A stretch of DNA of 24,786 nucleotides from Deltaproteobacteria bacterium UBA796 (GTDB taxonomy: Bacteria > Myxococcota_A > UBA796), in assembly GCA_002296975.1 (NCBI GenBank), contig DBIS01000058.1:4658-29443 (forward strand). Reading direction: 5' to 3'. This document shows positions 16,577 to 24,015 of the stretch, one piece after another. The stretch's first letter is position 1; the number at the start of each line of letters is the position of its first letter. The notes beneath the pieces were generated by a model. It had not been told where the DNA came from and ran no database searches. It was given only the letters and a program-made list of their open reading frames with translations. Made by a program: the position numbers and the translations under genes.

Positions 16577-18061
16577 ATGGGGGTTGAGGACACAGCGTGG
16601 ACATCACTCAAGACACGAATTTGCGAATTGGAGGCCTTAGAAGCGGTCATCCAGCTTTTGGAGTGGGACCAACAAACCATGATGCCCCCTGGCGGTAGCG
16701 CCCATCGGGGCGTACAACTGGCCACCATATCAGCCTTGATGCACGACAAGACTTCCGATCCCCAACTGGGAGAGTGGCTTGGCGTGCTGAGCGACTCGGA
16801 CGACCCACACGTGATGGCGGCAGTGCGTAATTTGGGCCGCAGCCACCGACGGGCGGTTCAAATCCCGAGCCGCTTGGTCGCAGATATCGCCACCGCCAGC
16901 AACGTAGGCTTTGGGGCCTGGATGGCGGCCCGCGAGGCGAATGATTTTGGACAATTTGAGGGTGCGCTCGAACGATTGGTGAGCCTGCGCCGGGATGAAG
17001 TCGCCTGCCAAGGTCCAGCCGCGCACCCTTATGACCACTTGCTTGAGCAATATGACCCCGGCTCAACCACCGCCCAACTTCAGCCAATGTTCGCCCGTCT
17101 CCGGCCCGAACTCGCCAACTTTATCGACACCGTGTCTTCAAGACCACGCCCAAAATCCGTGTCTGGCAAGTGGGCAGTCAACGATCAAAGGTGCTTCTCA
17201 CATTCTGTCATCTCAACCCTCGGCTTTCGCCTAAACGACGGGCGACTCGACAGCGCAGCGCACCCTTTCACCGTGGGCATGGGCCGTAACGATGTGCGCT
17301 TGACCACTCACCTATACGAAGACGACCTGCTGGGAGGCCTCACCGGCACCATCCACGAGGCTGGCCACGGCATGTACGAGCAAGGCCTACCCGCCGACCT
17401 CGCCGGCACCTCCATCGCAGCAGCTGCGGGCATGGGGCTTCACGAGAGTCAAAGTCGGTTTTGGGAAAATGTCATCGGCCGCTCATTGCCCTTCTTTGAG
17501 TGGTTGGTACCCCTGATCAAACAACACTTCCCCGACGACAACTTGAGCCCTGCCGACTGGTATGGGCATGCCAACCGGGTGGAACGCTCTCTGATTCGAA
17601 TCCAGGCCGATGAAGCCACATACAACCTCCATATTATCATCCGATTCGAGCTTGAGTTGGCCCTGCTTTCGGGCGAGTTGAGCGTGGCGGACCTGCCCGA
17701 TGCCTGGAACGCCGCATACAGAGACCTCCTCGGCGTTAGCCCTGACAGCCCCAACGACGGCGTGCTCCAAGATGTCCACTGGTCCAACGGGCTCTTTGGG
17801 TACTTCCCCAGCTACACCATCGGCAATTTATACGCGGCCAGCTTTCGCTATCAGATGCAAGATGATGTCCCAGATATGTGGACGAATGTTGCCGACGGGG
17901 ACTTTGGTCCCGTGCTGGCATGGCTCAGAGACAAAGTACACCGTCATGGCCACAGCCTTGATGCACCCGATATTTTCCGGGCAGCCGTCGGCGATCGTGA
18001 CCCAGTGGCCGATCTCATGGCCCACCTCAACGAACGCCAGGCCGCGCTGAACTTGAACTAA
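16577..18061 (+). CDS. M32 family metallocarboxypeptidase (carboxypeptidase Taq)
   Basis: Protein of 494 aa, standard for the M32 family, a cytoplasmic zinc enzyme that removes C-terminal residues from peptides. The zinc motif HEAGH is at about 260-264, with the third ligand Glu at about 290 in GLHESQSRF, another family signature. The N-terminal WDQQTMMPPGG segment, the HPFT segment and DVRLTTHL before the zinc site, and the IRFELE and NLYAA segments near the C-terminus are also typical. The start at 16577 was chosen because of GGAGGT just upstream; an in-frame ATG at 16565 would add four residues. No signal peptide is visible. It is transcribed alone on this strand, divergent from the helicase operon, and ends 25 bp from the convergent lipoprotein gene. 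Confidence 0.95.
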   Translation: MGVEDTAWTSLKTRICELEALEAVIQLLEWDQQTMMPPGGSAHRGVQLATISALMHDKTSDPQLGEWLGVLSDSDDPHVMAAVRNLGRSHRRAVQIPSRLVADIATASNVGFGAWMAAREANDFGQFEGALERLVSLRRDEVACQGPAAHPYDHLLEQYDPGSTTAQLQPMFARLRPELANFIDTVSSRPRPKSVSGKWAVNDQRCFSHSVISTLGFRLNDGRLDSAAHPFTVGMGRNDVRLTTHLYEDDLLGGLTGTIHEAGHGMYEQGLPADLAGTSIAAAAGMGLHESQSRFWENVIGRSLPFFEWLVPLIKQHFPDDNLSPADWYGHANRVERSLIRIQADEATYNLHIIIRFELELALLSGELSVADLPDAWNAAYRDLLGVSPDSPNDGVLQDVHWSNGLFGYFPSYTIGNLYAASFRYQMQDDVPDMWTNVADGDFGPVLAWLRDKVHRHGHSLDAPDIFRAAVGDRDPVADLMAHLNERQAALNLN

Positions 18062-18086
18062 CCCTGCGCCTCACGCCGCCGAGGGA

Positions 18087-19574
18087 TCAACAGTCCGGGC
18101 AACTCTGGGCAGGGTGGCTCTCCACCACATCATCAGGGTGAAAGCTCCCCTCCCCCGTTTCGTCAAAGGACACGTAGCCAATCTTCCAGCGATGAGCGCT
18201 ATTCATAGACGCCGTCATCGTGTCAATCAGCTCACCGTTGATATATATCGACGCTGTGGCGCGGGTCTCACCCCCACCATGATCGGCATAATAATGTGCT
18301 CGGATATAGTATTGCATCGCCTGTGGGTTCATCACATTGATGTTTTCAGGGCCATAGCCGCTGGTGTTGTCCAGGGCATAAACCGGGGTTCCCCAAGCGG
18401 CTGGCCAGCCGGGAACAGGCGTACAAAACGAGCAGTCCATACAGCCCCACATGCTCTCGCCGTCGGGGATCATATGCAAGTCGAGGTCGGAGTTTGGGGT
18501 GTCCCAACTCAGAGCCACGTACAGTTGTTCATTCGGGATAATGTCGGCCACACACACCGCAGGCTCTGAGGCGATGCCATTGAAATCGGTGACAATCAGC
18601 TCAATTTGGTAGACCCCTGCCACATCCAAAAACAGCTCTGGGGCTGGCTCGGTCGGGTTGCGAATCGATGTCCGAGAAAGCTCCGGCCGGTCGAGTAAGG
18701 TCCACGCATAGTCAAGGGGCTCGGTGTCTTCGGTGTCTTCGGGGTCTTCACTCTCACGGCCATCCATCACCACAGTTTTGGGTGGGGTATTGGCTGCGAT
18801 GGCATCGCAATTTATCTTCGCGATTGGAAGCTGGTAGTCATCGCCACCATCTCCGCCGAGAAACACCACTGTGACCTCGGGCTCATCAGGGTCAGTGGAG
18901 TTGATCACCAGGTCTGTGGCGTGGCCAGAATCGACGTCGGCTGGAGAATATTCGGCGATAACCGTAAACTCACTACCCGCGGCAATCGCTTGTCCTGCGG
19001 GGTCGGTGACCAGGCTAAACGGACCATCTTCTAGGCGGACGTCGAGGATGTTGAGCACACCATCGCCCGCGTTGTAGATGGTGAAATACTGGGTGGCGGT
19101 TGCGCCAGCGGCCACAAGCCCAAAATCAATGGATCCTGAAGACAATTTGATGTCCGGCGTGGAGCCCTTTGCCCCGGTACCATCGATGTCCATCTCGACA
19201 AAGCGGTGATCTTCGTCGGAGCTTTCCACATCCAATCGCGCGGTGTAATGCACATATTCTTGAGGGGTGAACGTCAACTCGAGCTCGGCATACTCGCCAG
19301 GGGAGATTCGTTCCAGTTCGTCAACGCCGGAGAGCTCAAACACCCCCTCGTGGGCTGCCGCGACCTTCAGTTGCACATCGACAATATCCAAAGCCCCCGA
19401 CCCAGCGTTCAAGATCTGAACCGTCTGAGTGACCGGGTACAGTCGCAAAACCTCACCGAAAGACATCAGCCCAGGAGCGATGACAATTTCGGGATTTAAA
19501 CGCTTGACTGTGGTCTCGGAACTACCGGTACAGGCGGCCAAAATAAGTGCAAAAATCAGGGCGCTTCGGTTCAT
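18087..19574 (-). CDS. Lipoprotein with choice-of-anchor-D/ASPM-like domains and a DUF2135-like C-terminus (paralogue A)
   Basis: Protein of 495 aa. The signal peptide ends in the lipobox LAAC (Cys15). Two beta-sandwich domains of the ASPM-SPD2-Hydin/choice-of-anchor-D type follow (about 30-130 and 138-240; 'SFGEV', 'IDFGLVAAG', 'DPDEPEV'), then a PKD-like domain (about 250-350, 'DYAWTLLD'). The C-terminal domain begins 'LSWDTPNSDLDLHM', as in DUF2135/YfaP-like proteins. This copy carries a Cys-rich insert in that domain (CMDCSFC) and ends CPDC, both absent from its neighbour. GGAG 5 nt before the ATG lies in the end of the upstream gene. It follows paralogue B by 2 bp in the same operon and is probably an outer-membrane or surface protein of unknown binding function. 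Confidence 0.87.
   Translation of the reverse strand: MNRSALIFALILAACTGSSETTVKRLNPEIVIAPGLMSFGEVLRLYPVTQTVQILNAGSGALDIVDVQLKVAAAHEGVFELSGVDELERISPGEYAELELTFTPQEYVHYTARLDVESSDEDHRFVEMDIDGTGAKGSTPDIKLSSGSIDFGLVAAGATATQYFTIYNAGDGVLNILDVRLEDGPFSLVTDPAGQAIAAGSEFTVIAEYSPADVDSGHATDLVINSTDPDEPEVTVVFLGGDGGDDYQLPIAKINCDAIAANTPPKTVVMDGRESEDPEDTEDTEPLDYAWTLLDRPELSRTSIRNPTEPAPELFLDVAGVYQIELIVTDFNGIASEPAVCVADIIPNEQLYVALSWDTPNSDLDLHMIPDGESMWGCMDCSFCTPVPGWPAAWGTPVYALDNTSGYGPENINVMNPQAMQYYIRAHYYADHGGGETRATASIYINGELIDTMTASMNSAHRWKIGYVSFDETGEGSFHPDDVVESHPAQSCPDC
18721..18747 (+). repeat. 9-bp in-frame tandem repeat in paralogue A
   Basis: TCGGTGTCT occurs twice exactly and once with a change (TCGGGGTCT). On the minus strand it encodes an acidic DPEDTEDTE loop in the PKD-like domain. 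Confidence 0.65.
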
Positions 19575-19576
19575 GA

Positions 19577-21073
19577 CTACTCCGCTTCACATTCGCGAAT
19601 GGTAGAGATAGATGCAGGTGAATCGCTTGGGACAAACAAGGCTTCATCACCTTCGATTCGAATATGTCCCGCCGACCAAAAATAGTTGTGCACCATGGTG
19701 GTCGACCGGGTCTCGGTGATTTCACCGTTCATATAAATGGTAATGGTCGCCTCGGTGGTCATGCCGCCGTTATCGGAAAAATAGTGCACACCAATATGGT
19801 AAGCAGTGTCCGTTAAGTCCGTAATGTTGACGGTCTCTGGGCCAAAGCCATCTTCTTCGTCACCGGAGTGCACCCCGGTGCCTCCGCTCGACCAACTGAG
19901 CTCGGTATTGCAGTAGCTCAAGTCGTCTGCACCAAACCATAGGCCACCATTGGGCACCACATGAAGGTCGACATCGGAGTCGTGTGTGTCCCAAGTGAGG
20001 GCGATATAGAGGGCTTCGACTGGCCTGGCCCGGATGGTGTGCTGCGCGGGGGCGCTGCTCATGCCCGATTCGTTTCGGACCACAAGCTCCACGGTGTAAC
20101 TTCCGGCAACATCGATATCGATATAGCTCGCTGGGGATGAAGGGCTCACAAGGCTCGCATTGCTGTGGCTTGGCCCGTCGATAAGCCGCCACGCGTAGGT
20201 GAGGGTATCGTCGCCATCGCCATCGCCAAGGCGACTGCCCGAGCCATCGAGCATCACAAGCTGAGGCGGGTTGACCTCGGTCTCTCCGGTAATCACCGCG
20301 GTCGGATAATCGCTGTCCGGTCCACCGTCGCCCCCCGTCATGGTGACATTCACCTCGGGTTCGTCGGGGTCATCACTCAAAAAGGTGAGGGTGCCCGAAT
20401 GGCCAGTCATGCCACCATCTGGGGTGTAGGTCAGCAACACCGTGGCAGCACCTCCAGCAGCGACTGTTTGTCCCATCGGATTGTTGAGCACAGCAAAGGC
20501 TCCCGATCCGGCTTGCTCGGTGCCATGAATCGTGAGCGGGCCGTCTCCGACGTTGTTGACGAGTACATAGGCTGTGGCCGTCTCGCCGGTGCTGATGGTC
20601 CCAAAGTCAACGCTTTCCACATCGAGCGCAATATCTGGCTGTGGCCCGACTACGCCCAACCCTGTGATGGGTACGGACAATACCGGCTGGTCCTCATCGT
20701 TGCTCTCGATAAGTAAATTGACTGAGTAGTCCTGAAATGCCGTGGGCTCGAAATGTACTGTCACCGGCCAAGTGTCGGACGGGCTCAACGCCAAAAGCTC
20801 AACCGCCACCCCATCGTCATCGACCGGCATATCGAAGGCAATCGTGATCGCGTCCGAGTCGGTCTCGAGGCTAATGCCTGTAATCTCAAGCGTGGCCCGC
20901 CCAGCGCTGACGACTTGAATCTCGCGCTCAATGCGGTGGCCTGGCACCACCTCACCAAAGGCGATCTCGCCAGGTGCCACAGAAACACTGGGCGTCAAAC
21001 GCGTGATCTTGGTTTCGGGGGGAGCACAAGCCGTGAAAACAAAAACGAGCAGTGAAATAAGTGTGGTGCGCAT
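19577..21073 (-). CDS. Lipoprotein with choice-of-anchor-D/ASPM-like domains and a DUF2135-like C-terminus (paralogue B)
   Basis: Protein of 498 aa from the ATG at 21073, which starts a lipoprotein signal (MRTTLISLL...TAC, Cys16); an in-frame start 36 nt upstream would bury that signal. The domain order is the same as in the downstream gene: two choice-of-anchor-D-like sandwiches with 'AFGEVV', 'VDFGTISTGE' and 'DDPDEPEV', a PKD-like domain ('LTYAWRLIDG') and a C-terminal 'LTWDTHDSDVDLHV' domain of DUF2135/YfaP type. The pair clearly arose by duplication. This copy has a single Cys (SYC) where paralogue A has a four-Cys cluster. It is first in the two-gene operon. Function is unknown; its location is likely the outer membrane or cell surface. 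Confidence 0.87.
   Translation of the reverse strand: MRTTLISLLVFVFTACAPPETKITRLTPSVSVAPGEIAFGEVVPGHRIEREIQVVSAGRATLEITGISLETDSDAITIAFDMPVDDDGVAVELLALSPSDTWPVTVHFEPTAFQDYSVNLLIESNDEDQPVLSVPITGLGVVGPQPDIALDVESVDFGTISTGETATAYVLVNNVGDGPLTIHGTEQAGSGAFAVLNNPMGQTVAAGGAATVLLTYTPDGGMTGHSGTLTFLSDDPDEPEVNVTMTGGDGGPDSDYPTAVITGETEVNPPQLVMLDGSGSRLGDGDGDDTLTYAWRLIDGPSHSNASLVSPSSPASYIDIDVAGSYTVELVVRNESGMSSAPAQHTIRARPVEALYIALTWDTHDSDVDLHVVPNGGLWFGADDLSYCNTELSWSSGGTGVHSGDEEDGFGPETVNITDLTDTAYHIGVHYFSDNGGMTTEATITIYMNGEITETRSTTMVHNYFWSAGHIRIEGDEALFVPSDSPASISTIRECEAE
20211..20228 (+). repeat. 6-bp in-frame tandem repeat in paralogue B
   Basis: Three exact copies of TCGCCA, encoding GDGDGD on the minus strand, in the same loop of the PKD-like domain as the 9-bp repeat of paralogue A. 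Confidence 0.6.
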
Positions 21074-21184
21074 GGTATCTGAGTAATGGTTGAAGCAGGT
21101 CGGGCCCACTTGTGGTTATGATGTGCCGGTCCACATCCTACACGGCGCGAGGCCGGCTTGTGGAAACGAACTGTTTGGTGTGAC
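21074..21184. promoter_or_regulatory. Divergent intergenic region between two lipoprotein operons
   Basis: 111 bp separate the divergent lipoprotein starts. TATGAT at 21117-21122 is a five-of-six -10-like match on the plus strand, without a well-spaced -35. GATGTG (21120-21125) and CACATC (21132-21137) form a 6-bp inverted repeat that overlaps it. This arrangement would suit a regulator site but is short enough to be chance. Confidence 0.3.
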
Positions 21185-22171
21185 ATGCATTCATTGTTTC
21201 TTCTGCTTTTATCCTGCAAAGGCTGCGGCGCTTGGTGGGTCATGCCCCAGTTGCCACAGGTCCAACCTGAGGAACCGTCCCCTTTTGACACGGCTGTGGA
21301 TGACCCCGATCCAGAGGACAGTGGCGATATTCCATTGCCCCCACCCTCGGCTTGCGCAAACGTCGAAGCAGAGCCGAACGGCGTTAACGAGCCCCAAGAC
21401 CTGCCCCTTGAGGCCTGGATGTGTGGCATATTTGGCGAGCCGATCGACAATGACTACTTCGCCTTTAGTATAGAAGAAGCATCTTGGCTTCGGGTTTGGG
21501 TTCGCGCCGCTGAGCTCGGCTCTTTTGCCAACCCACGTGCATTTTTGCTGGACGAAGACGACGGCGACTTTAGCGCCAGCTTTGAAGACAGTTACCTCTC
21601 CCAAGACATCGACCGCACTTTCAAGCTCGACCAGGCACGCGACTTGAAGATTGGCCTGCTCGAGCAAGAGATCGGTACCACCCAATTCGGGCCAGACTTT
21701 GAGTGGCGCATGCGTGTGAGCGTGGTCAAAGCACCGGTCACTTGGAACACCGAGGAAGCTGTCGACGACGAGGGCGACGATTTCAACAACAATTCCGCAT
21801 CGCCAGACATGGTCTTTGATGGCGACCGGGTCTTTGGGCGTATGGAGAAGGTCACCAACGACTGGTATGCCATCGACCTCACCGATGAACGCACGGAAGT
21901 GGTGATTCAGACCGACGCCTGGATTCATGGCTCCCCGCTCAACCCAGAGCTTTTGGTCAAAGACCCCGATGGCGACACGATCGCCTATGCCTACACCCAC
22001 GACAATGCTCAAAACTTCGATGCATTGGTGTCTTTCACCGCCCAACAAGCTGGTGAATACCTTATCAAGCTCAGCCCCGTCGATGGATTCGGCGGCCAAC
22101 CATACTGGTATGTGCTCGATGTAAGCGCTGTGGTCGTCCCATCTGCGGTCGATACCGGCATCGACGATTAA
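21185..22171 (+). CDS. Putative lipoprotein with PPC-like domains
   Basis: Protein of 328 aa from the ATG at 21185, chosen because it begins a short lipoprotein signal (MHSLFLLLLSC, Cys11); an in-frame TTG at 21158 would add nine residues in front. After a Pro/Asp/Thr-rich linker (about 20-55) there are two beta-rich regions. They start 'EAEPNGVNEPQDL...DNDYFAFSIEEASWLRVWV' and end 'DWYAIDLTDERTEVVIQTDA...PELLVKDPDGDTIAYA...QQAGEYLIKLSP', which resemble bacterial pre-peptidase C-terminal (PPC) domains, but no peptidase domain is attached. It ends in another acidic DTGIDD tail. A free-standing PPC lipoprotein suggests a surface-binding role. It is followed after 24 bp by another lipoprotein gene. 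Confidence 0.8.
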   Translation: MHSLFLLLLSCKGCGAWWVMPQLPQVQPEEPSPFDTAVDDPDPEDSGDIPLPPPSACANVEAEPNGVNEPQDLPLEAWMCGIFGEPIDNDYFAFSIEEASWLRVWVRAAELGSFANPRAFLLDEDDGDFSASFEDSYLSQDIDRTFKLDQARDLKIGLLEQEIGTTQFGPDFEWRMRVSVVKAPVTWNTEEAVDDEGDDFNNNSASPDMVFDGDRVFGRMEKVTNDWYAIDLTDERTEVVIQTDAWIHGSPLNPELLVKDPDGDTIAYAYTHDNAQNFDALVSFTAQQAGEYLIKLSPVDGFGGQPYWYVLDVSAVVVPSAVDTGIDD

Positions 22172-22195
22172 ATGGCCTGAGGCCTTGGAGATTTT

Positions 22196-23236
22196 ATGAC
22201 CCGTTTAACTTTATTTTCTTTGGCAATCCTGATCGGATGCAGCACTAAAGATTCCGGTGCCACCGACACCGATGCGGTCGGCGAATCCAACACAAACACC
22301 GACACCGGAACCGAAGCAGACACAGGGTCCCCTGCGCTTTGCACCGCAGACATCAAAGGGCTCGACCCACAAGATACCGACGACGGTTGGTTTTACCGAG
22401 ATCGCCTGACCGTCGAGTTCGAGGTGGTGCCCGAATTTGAGGCCGTTAGGTTTTCGTTGACGGACGCCTCCGGTGCTGACGTCCCTTTTACGGTCACCTG
22501 GAACCCCGAGCATAGCCTCGACGCTTATATCGCCGCCGATCTCACAGGCTCCACCGTGTACACCCTGAGCGTCGGGTGTCAAAACGACATGAGCGCCACC
22601 TTCCAGACCAGCGAATACGGCAGCCCCTTCGTTGGGGACCCAACTACCCTGGTTGGCAATGTCTACGAACTCGACCTGCCCAACGCCAACTTTACCGAGC
22701 CCCCAGCCGTGGGTGCATTGCTCGGCTCCTACTTGACCTCACCTTTATTGGCCAGCGTCCAAGCCGTCACGGATGATGCGTTGACCTTATTGGTCGCTCA
22801 AGGCATTTGGGACGAAGACGGCATCGCTCACCAAGACATGGGCACCGGCACCTACGACTTTCCGCCAGCCGACTTCAGCGCAGCGCCCTTCTTTGTGGCA
22901 AGCACCGACTTGATAGACATCGTTTACCAAAGCGGGTCCACCACCGCGAACATCCCCATGCACAATATGCGTTTGGAAGGCACCTTCGCCCCCGACGGCA
23001 CTTCCCTCGGCGGCGCCTGGATTGGCGGGCTGGTGGATACCCGCAACTTGGGGCCCTTGCTGGAGATTGGCGATAGTGGCGACGACGAGGTGGTCTGCGA
23101 GTACCTGTCCGTCTTTGGTGTGGACTGCATCGACTGCGGAGATGGCGACGAACTGTGCTTGTACGTAGAGGCGCACTTTGGCGATGCGGACTTGGTCCCT
23201 GGTCTCACCCTCGATCCCGACCCACTGGGCCGCTGA
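22196..23236 (+). CDS. Putative lipoprotein, unknown function
   Basis: Protein of 346 aa. The signal ends in the lipobox LIGC (Cys15). A low-complexity Thr/Asp/Gly/Asn linker (about 19-45) follows, of the type seen in surface lipoproteins of Myxococcota. The rest (about 46-346) is beta-rich with scattered Cys (including CIDCGDGDELC near residue 315). The middle part has the look of an Ig-like domain ('LTVEFEVVPEFEAVRFSLTDASG...VPFTVTW'). I do not recognise a named family. TTGGAG lies 5 nt before the ATG, a good ribosome binding site. The next gene starts 17 bp after the stop, so it is probably cotranscribed with the membrane enzymes downstream. Confidence 0.85.
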   Translation: MTRLTLFSLAILIGCSTKDSGATDTDAVGESNTNTDTGTEADTGSPALCTADIKGLDPQDTDDGWFYRDRLTVEFEVVPEFEAVRFSLTDASGADVPFTVTWNPEHSLDAYIAADLTGSTVYTLSVGCQNDMSATFQTSEYGSPFVGDPTTLVGNVYELDLPNANFTEPPAVGALLGSYLTSPLLASVQAVTDDALTLLVAQGIWDEDGIAHQDMGTGTYDFPPADFSAAPFFVASTDLIDIVYQSGSTTANIPMHNMRLEGTFAPDGTSLGGAWIGGLVDTRNLGPLLEIGDSGDDEVVCEYLSVFGVDCIDCGDGDELCLYVEAHFGDADLVPGLTLDPDPLGR

Positions 23237-23243
23237 TAAGCAC

Positions 23244-23248
23244 GGGGG
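23244..23248 (+). promoter_or_regulatory. Ribosome binding site that decides the hydroxylase start
   Basis: A run of five G lies 5 nt before the ATG at 23254 and supports that start over an in-frame start at 23155, which would overlap the preceding lipoprotein gene by 82 bp. Confidence 0.5.
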
Positions 23249-23253
23249 CGTTC

Positions 23254-24015
23254 ATGGTCGGAGCCTTCATTTCGGGTGGCGCGCTGATTGGGTTTTTACT
23301 GCTCAGTTTTTTCCTCCCAAGAGACCGAAGCCAAGGGGTCGTCACTGGTGACACCGCCATCAACGTGGCGAATGGCTTGTTGCTCTTCGGACTTAAGTTG
23401 ACCGGCATCACCTGGGTGGCCAGCCGGCTTCAGATCGGGTGGATGGAGGCTTCGGTCCTAAGCCACCCATTCCTCCAGTTCTTGGCCGCCTTTTTCCTAT
23501 TGGATTTTAGCCGTTATTGGCTGCATCGTGCCCACCACCGGCTGCCCTGGCTTTGGTTTTTTCATCGGGTCCACCATATGACAGAGCGCTTGGATGCCAC
23601 TGCTGGCCTCCGGATGCATATCGTTGATTTTATTCAACTTTCACTGCTTCCAGTCCTCCTATTTAGCGCGCTACTCAACACATCCTCGTGGGCGGCTTGG
23701 GTGCTTCCCGCGGCCTTGGCGGTTGGCGTTCTTTTTGATGCTTTTGAACATGCCAACTTAAGATGGCACCCTCAACACCCCGGTGCGCGCATCTGGGGCA
23801 CAGTGTTCAACCATCCCCACTTTCATGCGTGGCACCACACCAAAGACGGCGCCCGCTGCGATGGAAATTATGGCAACGCCTTGGTGATTTGGGACCGGGT
23901 TTTTGGGTCAGATGTCACGGGTGATGAGCTCCCCGAAGCATACGGGCTTGAGCCAGACCAAGCCTTGGTCAACGGGATCGTGGCCATGCAATGCTTGAAG
24001 CGACAGAGAACCTGA
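23254..24015 (+). CDS. Fatty acid hydroxylase/sterol desaturase family membrane protein
   Basis: Protein of 253 aa from the ATG at 23254. Hydrophobic helices lie at about 5-20, 38-55, 72-88, 126-142 and 148-165. The di-iron histidine motifs are complete: HRAHH (91-95), HRVHH (104-108), a further His at 122, HANLRWH (166-172) and HPHFHAWHH (187-195). The family (PF04116) carries out O2-dependent hydroxylation or desaturation of lipids at the membrane. The substrate cannot be told from the sequence; sterols, carotenoids, fatty acids and ether lipids are all possible. The stop TGA overlaps the next ATG by one base (TGATG), which indicates coupling with the flippase-like protein, and the operon context suggests envelope lipid modification. 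Confidence 0.92.
   Translation: MVGAFISGGALIGFLLLSFFLPRDRSQGVVTGDTAINVANGLLLFGLKLTGITWVASRLQIGWMEASVLSHPFLQFLAAFFLLDFSRYWLHRAHHRLPWLWFFHRVHHMTERLDATAGLRMHIVDFIQLSLLPVLLFSALLNTSSWAAWVLPAALAVGVLFDAFEHANLRWHPQHPGARIWGTVFNHPHFHAWHHTKDGARCDGNYGNALVIWDRVFGSDVTGDELPEAYGLEPDQALVNGIVAMQCLKRQRT

Noticed and set aside
21209..22099. Minus-strand open frame of 296 codons opposite the PPC-like lipoprotein
   Set aside because: Shadow of the acidic coding strand; the plus-strand gene has a lipobox, linker and domain structure.
22174..22184. GGCCTGAGGCC palindrome just upstream of the lipoprotein start at 22196
   Set aside because: The centre is a single base, so it cannot form an RNA hairpin, and 11 bp is too short to call an operator from one occurrence.
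23155..23253. Upstream in-frame start of the sterol desaturase family gene inside the preceding lipoprotein gene
   Set aside because: The extension is Arg/Pro-rich shadow sequence; the ATG at 23254 has a G-rich ribosome binding site and starts at a membrane helix.
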